DNA of 64,000 nt, taken from the NCBI RefSeq assembly GCF_003947455.1, contig NZ_QHJH01000019.1, positions 1 through 64,000 of the forward strand, read 5' to 3'. Source of the DNA: Streptomyces sp. WAC 04229. GTDB taxonomy: Bacteria; Actinomycetota; Actinomycetes; Streptomycetales; Streptomycetaceae. The notes under the pieces were generated by a model that saw nothing but the letters and a program-made list of their open reading frames with translations, had not been told where the DNA came from and did no database searches. The position numbers and the translations under genes were made by a program. Shown in pieces: positions 15,552 to 24,341 of the stretch (its first letter is position 1; every line of letters starts with the position of its first letter).

Positions 15552-16853
15552 ATGCAGCAGGACGGGAATGCGCGGAAGCAGGTCGGGAGGCGCACGGTCC
15601 TCAAGGCGGCGGGAGCTTCGCTGGCCGTCACGGGGCTGGGGGCCACGGTCACCGCGTGCGGCGGCGGGAGCGGTTCGGGAGACGGTTCGGTGACGATCCG
15701 TTACTCCTGGTGGGGTGCCGAGGACCGGGCAGAGCGCATCAACAAGACCATCGCGCTCTTCGAGAAGAAGTACCCGAAGATCAAGGTCAAGACGGACTTT
15801 CAGCCGTACACCGACTTCTGGAAGAAGTTCAACACCCAGGCTTCCGGGGGGAATCCGCCGGACGTCTTCCAGAATGCCATCGGATTCCTTCGCAAATACG
15901 ACGCGAAGAATGTCCTGCTCGACCTCGGAGGGCAGGTCGAGGCCGGAAACCTCTCCATGGACGGATTCCGCGCGGGCCTGGAGAAGTTCGGCGAGATCGA
16001 CGGCAAACTCCTGGGCGTGCCCGTCGGTTCGAACTCCATGGCCCTGGTCATCGACAAGCCCGTCTACACCCGGGCGGGCGTCAAGCCCGAACAGGGCTGG
16101 ACGTGGGACGACTTCGAGGAGGCGATGACGAGGGTCCGGGACCGCACGGGCCGCGCCGGCGACAGCGGCATGTACGGGGTCATGTACCTCTACGACCTGT
16201 ACCTGCGGCAGAACGGCAAGGCCTTCTTCACCGAGGACGGACTCGGCTTCACCGAGGCCGATCTCACCGCCTGGTGGACCAAGGCGGACAAGGCCGTGCG
16301 GTCCGGCCTCTTCGCCGACCCCAAGAAGGTCGCGCAGATCAAGCCCAAGTCGGCGCTCTCCGCCGAACTGGCCGGCAGCGAGTTCACCTGGGACAACTTC
16401 ACCGTCCGCTACACGTCGGAAGGCAAGAGCGAGTACGGACTCGCGCCGATCCCCACCACGGACGGCAAGAAGACCGGCCAGTACCTCGGCTCGCTGATGC
16501 TGAGCGCCTACAAGCGCACCCAGCACCCCAAGGAGGTCGCCCAGTTCATCGACTTCATGGTCCACGACCCCGAGGTGGCCAAGATCATGGGCTACGACCG
16601 CGGTGTTCCCACCACCCAGGCCCAGTACGACGCCTACCGGCCGACCGACCCGGTGAACAAGGCCATCGCCGCCTATGAGGAGTCGCTGGTCGAGTCGGGC
16701 GTGCTGGAGCCGATCACTCCGCACCCGAACGGCGCGGACATCTGCGAGGCCGCCTTCCTGCGCATCGCCGAGGAGATGGCGCTCGGCTCGCGATCCGTCG
16801 GGGACGCCGTCGAGCAGTTCTTCACCGAGTCGAAGACGGCCCTCGCCGGCTGA
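15552..16853 (+). CDS. Sugar ABC transporter substrate-binding lipoprotein
   Basis: 433 residues, family 1 extracellular solute-binding protein. The N-terminus has a twin-arginine segment (GRRTVLKAAG, Arg13-Arg14) and a lipobox VTAC with Cys36, so it is probably a lipoprotein exported folded by Tat. The mature part shows typical blocks (YSWWGAEDRAERINKTIALF, GNPPDVFQNAI, LLGVPVGSNSMALVIDKPV). GGGAGG lies 8 nt before ATG 15552. It is the first gene of the operon, followed after 13 nt by two permeases. From the neighbours (DUF624, YetA/exo-rhamnogalacturonan lyase-like) the ligand is probably a pectin-derived oligosaccharide; sequence alone does not give it. Confidence 0.88.
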   Translation: MQQDGNARKQVGRRTVLKAAGASLAVTGLGATVTACGGGSGSGDGSVTIRYSWWGAEDRAERINKTIALFEKKYPKIKVKTDFQPYTDFWKKFNTQASGGNPPDVFQNAIGFLRKYDAKNVLLDLGGQVEAGNLSMDGFRAGLEKFGEIDGKLLGVPVGSNSMALVIDKPVYTRAGVKPEQGWTWDDFEEAMTRVRDRTGRAGDSGMYGVMYLYDLYLRQNGKAFFTEDGLGFTEADLTAWWTKADKAVRSGLFADPKKVAQIKPKSALSAELAGSEFTWDNFTVRYTSEGKSEYGLAPIPTTDGKKTGQYLGSLMLSAYKRTQHPKEVAQFIDFMVHDPEVAKIMGYDRGVPTTQAQYDAYRPTDPVNKAIAAYEESLVESGVLEPITPHPNGADICEAAFLRIAEEMALGSRSVGDAVEQFFTESKTALAG

Positions 16854-16866
16854 GGGGAAAGGCACC

Positions 16867-17856
16867 GTGACACACGCCCCCGCGATGGCGGGCCCGGCCC
16901 GGGACTCCCGGCCGCGGCCCTCCCCGGAGAAGCCCGCGCGCTCCGCCGCGCAGAAGCGGCGGGGACGCCGGGAGAACCTGGCCGGCTACCTCTTCATGTC
17001 CCCCTGGATCGCCGGGTTCCTGCTGCTGACGGCGGGACCGATGGTCGCCTCGCTCTACTTCGCGTTCACCGACTACAACCTCTTCGACGCGCCCAGGTGG
17101 ATAGGCCTGGACAACTTCTCCGAGATGTTCGGCGACCCCCGCTGGCGCCACTCGGTACGGATCACCCTGTGGTACGTCGTCGTCGGTACGCCGATCAAGC
17201 TGCTCGCTGCGCTCGGCGTCGCGCTGCTGCTGGCACAGAAGCGGCGCGGGCAGGCCTTCTACCGGGCCGCCTTCTACGCGCCCTCGCTGATCGGCGCGAG
17301 TGTGTCCATCGCCATCGTGTGGAAGGCGATCTTCTCGGACGACGCGGTCGTCGACCGTACCCAGCAGTTCTTCGGGATCGGCGCCGGAGGCTGGACCGGC
17401 GACCCGGAGCTGATCATCTACAGCCTGGTGGCGCTCACCGTCTGGCAGTTCGGCGCCCCCATGGTCATCTTCCTGGCCGGCCTCAAGCAGGTGCCGCGCG
17501 AGCTGTACGAGGCGGCCGACGTCGACGGGGCGGGCAAACTGCGCCAGTTCTGGAACATCACCCTGCCGATGATTTCCCCGGTGCTCTTCTTCAACGTCCT
17601 GCTGGAGACGATCCACTCGTTCCAGATCTTCAGCTCCGCCTACATCGTCGGCGGCGGCGCCGGGGGCAACGCCTGCGGTCCCGCGGACGGCACGATGGTC
17701 TACACCTGCTACCTGTACGTCCAGGGGTTCGAGAACAGCCGCATGGGCCTGGCCTCCGCCATGGCGTGGATGCTGCTGGTCGCGGTCGCCCTGGTCACCG
17801 CGGTGCTGTTCTGGTCCCAGAAGCGCTGGGTGCACTACGAGGAGGGCGGCCGATGA
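16867..17856 (+). CDS. Sugar ABC transporter permease, subunit 1 (MalF/LplB type)
   Basis: 329 residues with a ~38-residue basic Pro/Ala-rich cytoplasmic lead and then six membrane helices. The EAA loop that docks the ATPase is YEAADVDGAGKLRQFWNITL. The GTG at 16867 comes 13 nt after the binding-protein stop, with GAGGGGAAAGG as ribosome site. The stop overlaps the next permease by 4 nt. No ATPase gene is in the operon. In Streptomyces such importers commonly share the MsiK ATPase, so the same is inferred here. Confidence 0.9.
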   Translation: MTHAPAMAGPARDSRPRPSPEKPARSAAQKRRGRRENLAGYLFMSPWIAGFLLLTAGPMVASLYFAFTDYNLFDAPRWIGLDNFSEMFGDPRWRHSVRITLWYVVVGTPIKLLAALGVALLLAQKRRGQAFYRAAFYAPSLIGASVSIAIVWKAIFSDDAVVDRTQQFFGIGAGGWTGDPELIIYSLVALTVWQFGAPMVIFLAGLKQVPRELYEAADVDGAGKLRQFWNITLPMISPVLFFNVLLETIHSFQIFSSAYIVGGGAGGNACGPADGTMVYTCYLYVQGFENSRMGLASAMAWMLLVAVALVTAVLFWSQKRWVHYEEGGR

Positions 17857-18743
17857 GCGCGCAGGCCACGGACGTCACGCCGACCGCCGCCGCGAAGGGG
17901 GCCCTGCGGCGCCGGCTGCCGGGCTCGCTCGCCTGGCACCTCGGGTCGCTGGCGATCCTCGCGGTGATCCTCTATCCGGTGCTCTGGGTCGTCGGCGGCT
18001 CCTTCAAGGAGAGCGGTGACATCGTCGGCAGCCTGGACCTCTTTCCGGGCGACCCGATCGTCTCCAACTACACGAGCCTCGCCGACGGCATCGCGGACAT
18101 CTCGATCTCCACCTTCTTCCTCAACTCGCTGTTCCTGGCCGTCGGTTCCGTGATCGGGATCGTGGTGTCCTGCTCGCTCACGGCCTACGCCTTCGCGAAG
18201 ATCAGGTTCGCCGGGCGCAATCTGCTGTTCACGCTGATGATCGGCACGCTGCTGCTGCCGTACCACGTGCTGCTGATCCCGCAGTACGTGCTCTTCCGCA
18301 ACCTGGACATGATCAACACGTACACCCCGCTGCTGCTGGGGAAGTACCTGGCCACCGAGGCGTTCTTCGTCTTCCTGATGGTCCAGTTCATGCGCAACCT
18401 GCCCAGGGAACTGGACGAGGCGGCCCGCCTCGACGGCTGCGGGCACTTCCGGATCTACTGGTCGATCGTGCTCCCGCTGTGCCGGCCGGCCCTGATCACC
18501 AGCGCGATCTTCACCTTCATCAACTCCTGGAACGACTTCATGGGCCCGCTGATCTACCTCAACGAGCCCGGCAAGTACACCGTCTCGCTCGGTCTGAAGA
18601 TGTTCGTGGACCAGGAAGGGCTGGCGAACTACGGCGGCATGATCGCCATGTCCCTCGTCGCGCTGCTGCCCGTGCTCGCCTTCTTCCTGGCCTTCCAGCG
18701 CTATCTGATCGACGGCATGGCGACGTCCGGGCTGAAGGGCTGA
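17853..18743 (+). CDS. Sugar ABC transporter permease, subunit 2 (MalG/LplC type)
   Basis: 296 residues, six membrane helices. The EAA loop is DEAARLDGCGHFRIYWSIVL, followed by SWNDFMGPLIYLN, a block typical of MalG-type subunits. It overlaps the first permease by ATGA, so the two are translationally coupled and made in equal amounts. It forms the heteromeric channel with the 16867 product. Confidence 0.9.
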   Translation: MSAQATDVTPTAAAKGALRRRLPGSLAWHLGSLAILAVILYPVLWVVGGSFKESGDIVGSLDLFPGDPIVSNYTSLADGIADISISTFFLNSLFLAVGSVIGIVVSCSLTAYAFAKIRFAGRNLLFTLMIGTLLLPYHVLLIPQYVLFRNLDMINTYTPLLLGKYLATEAFFVFLMVQFMRNLPRELDEAARLDGCGHFRIYWSIVLPLCRPALITSAIFTFINSWNDFMGPLIYLNEPGKYTVSLGLKMFVDQEGLANYGGMIAMSLVALLPVLAFFLAFQRYLIDGMATSGLKG

Positions 18744-18755
18744 GGTGAGCCGATC

Positions 18756-19367
18756 ATGACCCAGGCGCGTGCGAAGGCCCGTACGGAGCGGGCGGGGGAG
18801 CGGGGCGAGTCGCGGTTCGCCGAGGGCTTCGCCCTCTTCGCCGAGTGCCTGCTCACCGGCGTGTGGATCGCGGTGGCGGCGCTGCCGCTGGTCACCTACC
18901 CCGCCGCGTTCGCGGCCGGCGCGCGCCACCTCGGACGCCGGCTGGCGCACGAGCGCGGCGGGCTGCGGGAGTTCGCGGCCGACTTCCGGGCCGCGGCGCG
19001 CCGCGGGTGGCTCGTCGGAGTCGGCGGGTGGGTCGCCCTGGCGGTGGTGTGGGTGGACGTGCGGGCGGTCCGGGACGGACTGCCGGGCGGCGCCTACGTG
19101 GGTGCCGTCGGGGTCATGGCCCTCATCGGCGCGGCCGTGGCGGGACTGCGCGCGGCGGCGGCCTGGCGCCCGGGTGCCTCCTGGCGGTCGCTGCTCGCGA
19201 GGGCCGCCCGGCGCACCGTGCTCGACCCCGCCGGTTCCTTCCTCCTCGTCAGCGGACTGGCGCTCGTGGTCTGCTCGGCCTGGTTCAGCGCACCGCTGGG
19301 GGTCGTCGTCCTGGGTGCGGTGGCGGCGGCTGCCGTCGCCGTGGAGGAGCGCCACCGGCGGCGTTGA
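18756..19367 (+). CDS. YesL/DUF624-family membrane protein
   Basis: 203 residues with four or five hydrophobic segments: TGVWIAVAALPLVTYPAAFA, GWLVGVGGWVALAVVWV, a third at about 115-135 and FLLVSGLALVVCSAWF. DUF624 proteins (YesL of Bacillus) are encoded beside carbohydrate ABC transporters, in Bacillus next to rhamnogalacturonan genes. Their role in the transport complex is not established. The ATG comes 12 nt after the permease stop, behind GAGGTGAG, so it belongs to the same operon. Confidence 0.75.
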   Translation: MTQARAKARTERAGERGESRFAEGFALFAECLLTGVWIAVAALPLVTYPAAFAAGARHLGRRLAHERGGLREFAADFRAAARRGWLVGVGGWVALAVVWVDVRAVRDGLPGGAYVGAVGVMALIGAAVAGLRAAAAWRPGASWRSLLARAARRTVLDPAGSFLLVSGLALVVCSAWFSAPLGVVVLGAVAAAAVAVEERHRRR

Positions 19368-19476
19368 CGGGCCCGTTCCGACCGCGTTCCCGGCCCGTGG
19401 CCCTGCCTCTCACCATCTGTCATGCCCCTGCCAGTCATGCCCTGCCCCAAGAGCCCTGTCACAAGAAAGGAAGGCC

Positions 19477-22200
19477 ATGTCACGCATCCCCCGCAGGTCC
19501 CTCCTCAAGGCGGCCGCCGTCGCAGGCGCCGCCGCCCAGTTCAGCTGGGCACTGGGCACGAAGAACGCGCAGGCCGCGGTGGCCGACGACAGCCCCGTCA
19601 CCCTGACCTGGCTGGAGGACGGCGGCCTCGGCGCCGCACCCGGCTCCACCGTCGGCGTCCCCTGGCCCCGGGGCACCTTCCGGGCGGACCAGTCCTTCGC
19701 GGTCACGGACGCCGACGGCAAGGACGTACCCGTGCAGTCCTGGCCGCTCGCCCAGTGGCCGGACGGCTCCCTGAAGTGGACCGCGCACGCCGTCGGTTCG
19801 GGCACCGGCACGCTCACCCTGGCCGCCGGTACGCCCGCCGCACCCACCCGGAAGATCACCGTCGACCGGCGCGGCGGCACCATCGACATATCGACCGGCG
19901 TCATCACCGCACGGATCGGCACGTCGGGATCGACGCTCGTCAAGTCGGTCGTCCGCGGCTCCACCGAGATCGCCAGGAACGGCCGCCTCGTCGTGCTGCG
20001 CCGGCCCGAGATCGAGGACGACGAGCAGGGCACGGTCAGGTCCGAACGCTTCGACGGCGCGATCCACGAGGTGAAGGTGGAACAGGACGGCCCCGTCCGC
20101 GCCGTGGTCCGCGTCGACGGCGAGCACCGCAAGGGACGCCGCGGCCTGCTGCCCTTCTCCGTCCGCCTCTACTTCTACGCGGGCGCCGACTCCTTCCGCA
20201 TGGTGCACACCATCACGTTCGACGGGAAGCAGGAGCCCGGGAAGGCGGACGGCGACTTCGTCCGGGGCCTCGGCGTCCGCTTCACCGTCCCCATGCGCGA
20301 CGAGTCCTACGACCGCCACATCCGCCTCGGCGGCGAGGGCACCGGCCTGCTGCGCGAGGCCGTCAAGGGCATCACCGGACTGCGCCGCGACCCCGGGGCG
20401 GCCGTACAGGCGGCGCAGTTCGCCGGTGAGAAGCTGCCCGACCCCGCCACCTGGGACCAGCGCGTCACCACCCGGCTCCCGTACATCCCCGAGTGGGGCG
20501 ACCACACCCTCTCCCAGCTGTCCGCCGACGGCTTCACCGTCCGCAAGCGCACCGGGAAGGGCCACGGCTGGATCGGCGCCGGCGGCGGACGGCGCGCCTC
20601 CGGCTTCGGCTACGTCGGCGGCGTGAGCGGCGGCCTCTCCTTCGGCCTGCGCGACTTCTGGGAGAAGCACCCCGCCCAGCTCGACATCCGCGACGCCCGG
20701 ACCGACGCGGCCGAGGTCACCCTCTGGCTCTGGTCACCCGAGGCCCAGCCCATGGACCTGCGCTTCTACCACGACGGCATGGGCCAGGACAGCTACGCCG
20801 AACAGCTCGAAGGCCTCAACATCACCTACGAGGACTACGAACCCGGCTTCGGCACCCCGTACGGCATCGCCCGCACCAGCGAGCTGATGTTCTGGGCCAA
20901 CGCCGCCACCCCGAGCGCCAAGACGCTCGCCGGACAGGTCCGGGCCGTGCGGACACCTCCGCAGCTCGCCGCCCCGCCCGCACAGTTCATCAGGTCCAGG
21001 GTCTTCGGCCCCGGCCTGTACTCCGAACCCGACCGTTCCACGCCCGCCAAGGCCAGGATCGAGGACCACCTCGACTTCCTCTTCACCTACTACAAGGACC
21101 AGGTGGAGCAGCGACGCTGGTACGGCTTCTGGGACTACGGCGACGTCATGCACTCCTACGACACCGCCCGCCACCAGTGGCGCTACGACGTGGGCGGCTA
21201 CGCCTGGGACAACTCCGAACTCTCCCCGGACCTGTGGCTCTGGTACGCCTACCTGCGCTCCGGCCGGGCCGACATCTTCCGCTTCGCCGAGGCCATGACC
21301 CGGCACACCGGCGAGGTCGACGTCTACCACCTGGGCGAATGGGCCGGCCTCGGCACGCGGCACGGCGTCCAGCACTACGCCGACAGCGCCAAGCAGCAGC
21401 GCATCGCCAACACCACTTACCGCCGCTTCTACTACTTCCTCACCGCCGACGAACGCGTCGGCGACCTCATGCACGCAGGCGTCGACTCCGACGAGACCTT
21501 CCTCGCCCTCGACCCGCTGCGAAAGATCCGCACCGAGCCGTACACACCCGACCGGCACGCCCTGTCGATCGGCTTCGGCACCGACTGGAGCGGCCTGGTG
21601 TCGGCCTGGCTGACCGAGTGGGAACGCGTGGGACCCAAGTGGGAGAAGGCCCGGGACCGCGTCCTGTCCACCATGGAGACCATCGCCGCCCAGCCCAACG
21701 GCTTCGTCCAGGGCAGCGGCCTGTACGACCTGGACACCGGGAGGTTCGCCGTCGCCGACACGCCGAAGGTCGAGGTCTCCCACCTGTCGGCCGTCTTCGG
21801 ACTGAACGAACTGTGCGCCGAGCTGATCGACCTCGTCGACATGCCCGCGTTCCACGAGGCGTACTACGACTACTGCCGCTACTTCAACGCCACCAAGGCC
21901 GAACAGGCGGCCCGGTACGGCAAGGACTTCGGCAGCCTCATCCTCTTCCAGGGCCACTCGCGCCTCGACGCCTACGCGGCCGTGCGGACCGGCGACGAGA
22001 AGCTCGCCACGCGCGCGTGGGCCAAGTTCTACGACTCCGACGGCTACAAGGAGTCGGCGCCCTGGACGACGGAGAAGCTGACCGGCCCCGTCGCCCTGGT
22101 GCCGGGCAGCGAGGCGAGCTGGGTGTCCACCAACGACACCGCCCTCTACGGCCTCGCCGCCATCGAGAACCTGGCGCTCATCGGCGACAGGATGCCGTAG
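19477..22200 (+). CDS. Secreted YetA / exo-rhamnogalacturonan lyase-like enzyme (907 aa)
   Basis: A twin-arginine signal (IPRRSLLKAAAVAGAAAQ) with an Ala-Gln-Ala type cleavage site at about 33 marks Tat export. The mature protein begins with a beta-rich domain containing GVPWPRGTF and VQSWPLAQWPDGSLKWTAH, the pattern of the PcRGLX/YetA N-terminal barrel. A beta-sandwich region follows (about 100-480), then an alpha-helical C-terminal half with repeated WYAYLRSG/HTGEVDVYHLGEW-type segments, consistent with an alpha/alpha toroid. Family members remove unsaturated galacturonyl-rhamnose units from rhamnogalacturonan ends, or are uncharacterised (YetA). It is the last enzyme gene of the transporter operon, 109 nt after DUF624, with AAAGGAAGG before the ATG. 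Catalytic residues could not be assigned. Confidence 0.7.
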   Translation: MSRIPRRSLLKAAAVAGAAAQFSWALGTKNAQAAVADDSPVTLTWLEDGGLGAAPGSTVGVPWPRGTFRADQSFAVTDADGKDVPVQSWPLAQWPDGSLKWTAHAVGSGTGTLTLAAGTPAAPTRKITVDRRGGTIDISTGVITARIGTSGSTLVKSVVRGSTEIARNGRLVVLRRPEIEDDEQGTVRSERFDGAIHEVKVEQDGPVRAVVRVDGEHRKGRRGLLPFSVRLYFYAGADSFRMVHTITFDGKQEPGKADGDFVRGLGVRFTVPMRDESYDRHIRLGGEGTGLLREAVKGITGLRRDPGAAVQAAQFAGEKLPDPATWDQRVTTRLPYIPEWGDHTLSQLSADGFTVRKRTGKGHGWIGAGGGRRASGFGYVGGVSGGLSFGLRDFWEKHPAQLDIRDARTDAAEVTLWLWSPEAQPMDLRFYHDGMGQDSYAEQLEGLNITYEDYEPGFGTPYGIARTSELMFWANAATPSAKTLAGQVRAVRTPPQLAAPPAQFIRSRVFGPGLYSEPDRSTPAKARIEDHLDFLFTYYKDQVEQRRWYGFWDYGDVMHSYDTARHQWRYDVGGYAWDNSELSPDLWLWYAYLRSGRADIFRFAEAMTRHTGEVDVYHLGEWAGLGTRHGVQHYADSAKQQRIANTTYRRFYYFLTADERVGDLMHAGVDSDETFLALDPLRKIRTEPYTPDRHALSIGFGTDWSGLVSAWLTEWERVGPKWEKARDRVLSTMETIAAQPNGFVQGSGLYDLDTGRFAVADTPKVEVSHLSAVFGLNELCAELIDLVDMPAFHEAYYDYCRYFNATKAEQAARYGKDFGSLILFQGHSRLDAYAAVRTGDEKLATRAWAKFYDSDGYKESAPWTTEKLTGPVALVPGSEASWVSTNDTALYGLAAIENLALIGDRMP

Positions 22201-22239
22201 ACGGCACGTGACGCGGGCGGGGACGGGCACACTCCACAG

Positions 22240-22698
22240 GTGGACTGGAACCAGTACCGATTCCGCAGCCTGTGGACCCTGCCCGCGCCCGCCCCGGACG
22301 TCTACCGCGCGCTGGAACGGATCGAGGACTACCCCCGCTGGTGGCCGCAGGTGCGCGAGGTCACCCGGCTCGACGACACCAGCGGACTCCTCCGCTTCCG
22401 CTCGCTGCTCCCGTACGACCTCACCGCGACCCTGTACCAGGGCCACCGCGACCCGGCGGCCGGGGTCCTGGAGGTCGCGATGCGCGGCGACATGGAGGGG
22501 TGGGCGCGCTGGACGGTCACCCCACGCGGCCCCGGCACCCTCGCCCGCTACGACCAGGAGGTCGAGGTGCGCAAGCCGCTGCTGCGCCGGTTCGCCGTGC
22601 CGGGGCGGCCGCTGTTCCGGGCCAACCACCGGCTGATGATGCGGGCGGGGCGGCGCGGCCTCGCCGCGTACCTGGAAGCCGGCCGGCAAGCGGTTTGA
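22240..22698 (+). CDS. SRPBCC-family (START-like) protein
   Basis: 152 residues matching the polyketide cyclase/dehydrase or coenzyme Q-binding type of helix-grip fold. It starts YRFRSLWTLPAPAPDVYRAL, then ERIEDYPRWWPQVREVTRL, and ends with a long amphipathic helix (NHRLMMRAGRRGLAAYLEAG). These folds bind hydrophobic ligands; the ligand is unknown. The GTG at 22240 lacks a strong ribosome site. It ends 39 nt before tRNA-Val copy 2. Confidence 0.75.
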   Translation: MDWNQYRFRSLWTLPAPAPDVYRALERIEDYPRWWPQVREVTRLDDTSGLLRFRSLLPYDLTATLYQGHRDPAAGVLEVAMRGDMEGWARWTVTPRGPGTLARYDQEVEVRKPLLRRFAVPGRPLFRANHRLMMRAGRRGLAAYLEAGRQAV

Positions 22699-22737
22699 TG
22701 GAAGCGCGCCGGGCCCTGTATTGTTCGGTGCGTTCCC

Positions 22738-22809
22738 GGGCGATTAGCTCAGTGGGAGAGCGCTTCGTTCACACCGAAGAGGTCACTGGTTCGAACCCAG
22801 TATCGCCCA
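22738..22809 (+). tRNA. tRNA-Val (CAC), copy 2
   Basis: 72 nt, base-for-base identical to the tRNA at 15010-15081 (acceptor GGGCGAT, anticodon CAC, discriminator A). The identity does not extend noticeably into the flanks. Confidence 0.95.
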
Positions 22810-22818
22810 CCCGGGAAG

Positions 22819-22850
22819 AGCCGGTCCGTCACCCGACGGACCGGCTTCTT
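22819..22850 (+). terminator. Terminator after tRNA-Val copy 2
   Basis: Arms 22819-22830 and 22835-22846 form a perfect 12-bp stem with an ACCC loop, followed by TCTTCGT. It begins 10 nt after the tRNA and also lies just beyond the end of the minus-strand exonuclease gene. Confidence 0.8.
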
Positions 22851-22877
22851 CGTACGCCGCCGCGTGCGCGTCCGGGC

Positions 22878-23603
22878 TCACGCCGCCGCGGGCAGATCCG
22901 GCCGCAGTGGCCAGGCCGGGTCCACCGGCTCCTCGGTGCCGTTGAGCGCGAACCACGCCTGCAGTCCCCGCGCCTGCCCCGCGTGCCACACCGCCTGGAG
23001 CGTGTGCAGCTCGGCGGGGGACAGGCGCTCCAGCCGGCCCGGGAAGCGCCGCCCCACCGCCCGCACCACCTCCAGCGACGCCTGTGCGTCGGCCGCCGCG
23101 TCGTGCGCCTCCGCCAGCTCGACGCCGTAGTGCGCGCACAGGTCGGTGAGGGTGCGGCGGCCCTTGCGGTACCGGTCCAGGTGCTTGTCGAGCACCCTCG
23201 GGTCCAGCACGTGCAGCGACGTCCGCTCCAGCCAGCGGCCCAGGGACGAGGCGCGGTGGCGGCGCAACTCGCGGTCCAGCAGCGTGAGATCGAACGGCGC
23301 GTTCATCACCACCAGCGGACGCCCGGCGCGGGCCTGCTCGGCCAGCGCCTCCGCCATCTCGTACATCACCGGCGCCGGCCAGCGGCCGTGGCGCTGCAGA
23401 TGCTCGTCGGTCAGCCCGTGCACCGCCGTCGCCGACTCCGGCACCGGCACGCCCGGGTTCACCAGCCACCGGGTGACGCGCGGCCGGAGCCCGGGCGCGT
23501 CCTGGACGACGAGCGCCGCCGACACTATCCGGTCGGTCTCGACGTCCACACCCGTCGTCTCCGTGTCGAAGGCGGCCAGCGGCCCCTCGAACCAGCTCGC
23601 CAT
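22878..23603 (-). CDS. DEDDh 3'-5' exonuclease (DnaQ/Pol III epsilon family)
   Basis: 241 residues. ExoI FDTETTG (Asp13, Glu15), then HGLTDEHL, ExoII NAPFDLTLL and ExoIII AHDAAADA give the four acidic residues plus His expected of an active DEDDh nuclease binding two metal ions. It is a stand-alone exonuclease with no polymerase or helicase domain. The C-terminal ~70 residues include VWHAGQARGLQAWFALNG, a segment I associate with actinobacterial members only. The ATG at 23603 follows GAGGAG. It is divergent from the DUF4365 pair; proofreading, repair or RNA trimming cannot be told apart. Confidence 0.88.
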   Translation of the reverse strand: MASWFEGPLAAFDTETTGVDVETDRIVSAALVVQDAPGLRPRVTRWLVNPGVPVPESATAVHGLTDEHLQRHGRWPAPVMYEMAEALAEQARAGRPLVVMNAPFDLTLLDRELRRHRASSLGRWLERTSLHVLDPRVLDKHLDRYRKGRRTLTDLCAHYGVELAEAHDAAADAQASLEVVRAVGRRFPGRLERLSPAELHTLQAVWHAGQARGLQAWFALNGTEEPVDPAWPLRPDLPAAA

Positions 23604-23774
23604 AGGGCACTCAACTCCTCGTCCACACACACCGGCTGACACGCCGTCCTCTGTCCCGGTTCGGTGATACCCGGGCTGTTTGCGACGTACGCCGGAAGGA
23701 CACAACAGGATTACGGGTCCTCGCAGTTCAGCGGCCCGTGACACGGACACACCAGTTCTGGAAGGCTGTTGGTC

Positions 23775-24341
23775 ATGGCCATCGCGCAGCCCGAACGGGG
23801 CGGGCTGCTGCCGGAGCGCACCGCGCCCACCCGCGGCTCCCTCGCCACCACCGCCTGCATGGAGACCCTGCAGGTCGGCTACCTCCACGCGGTCGCCGCC
23901 GCCGCGGGCTGCTCGCTCTCGCAGCCCTTCCCGGACAACGGCATCGACTGGCACGTCAGCCACAGCGCCCCCAGGCACACGGTCGACGACGAGGTCACCA
24001 TCAAGGTGCAGCTCAAGGCGACGTACCAGATCCCGCCGCAGCCGCCCGGCCGCTTCTTCTCCTTCACGCTGGACAACGACCACCTGGCGAAGCTCGCCCG
24101 CACCCCGGTCTCCGTGCACAAGATCCTGGTCGTGATGATCGTCCCCCGGTCCAGGGACCAGTGGCTGCGGGCCGGTCACGACCGGCTCGACCTCAAGCAC
24201 TGCTGCTACTGGACCAACCTCGCCGGACACCCGGTCACCGGGCGGCGGCGCACCACCGTGCGGATACCGACCGCGCGGGTCTTCGACGACCGGGCGCTGT
24301 GCGAGATCATGACCCGGGTCGGTACGGGAGGGAAACCATGA
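23775..24341 (+). CDS. DUF4365-domain protein, possible PD-(D/E)XK-like fold
   Basis: 188 residues. The centre has NGIDWHVSHSAP, then DDEVTIKVQLKATYQI, and later LARTPVSVHKILVVMIVP. An acidic residue followed about 20 residues later by a beta strand ending VQLKAT resembles the nuclease motif D...(E/Q)xK of restriction-type enzymes. The first catalytic acid is plausible (Asp in GID) and the second position is Gln. DUF4365 proteins are of unknown function. GGAAGG lies 10 nt before the ATG; a TTG at 23769 is possible. The stop overlaps the next start by 4 nt, so the two products are probably partners. Confidence 0.7.
   Translation: MAIAQPERGGLLPERTAPTRGSLATTACMETLQVGYLHAVAAAAGCSLSQPFPDNGIDWHVSHSAPRHTVDDEVTIKVQLKATYQIPPQPPGRFFSFTLDNDHLAKLARTPVSVHKILVVMIVPRSRDQWLRAGHDRLDLKHCCYWTNLAGHPVTGRRRTTVRIPTARVFDDRALCEIMTRVGTGGKP

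Noticed and set aside
15010-22809. Treating the tRNA-Val genes as attachment sites of an integrative element
   Set aside because: No integrase, excisionase, replication or transfer gene lies between or near them, and no partial 3' tRNA repeat is seen. I keep only the weaker idea of a segment between duplicated tRNAs.
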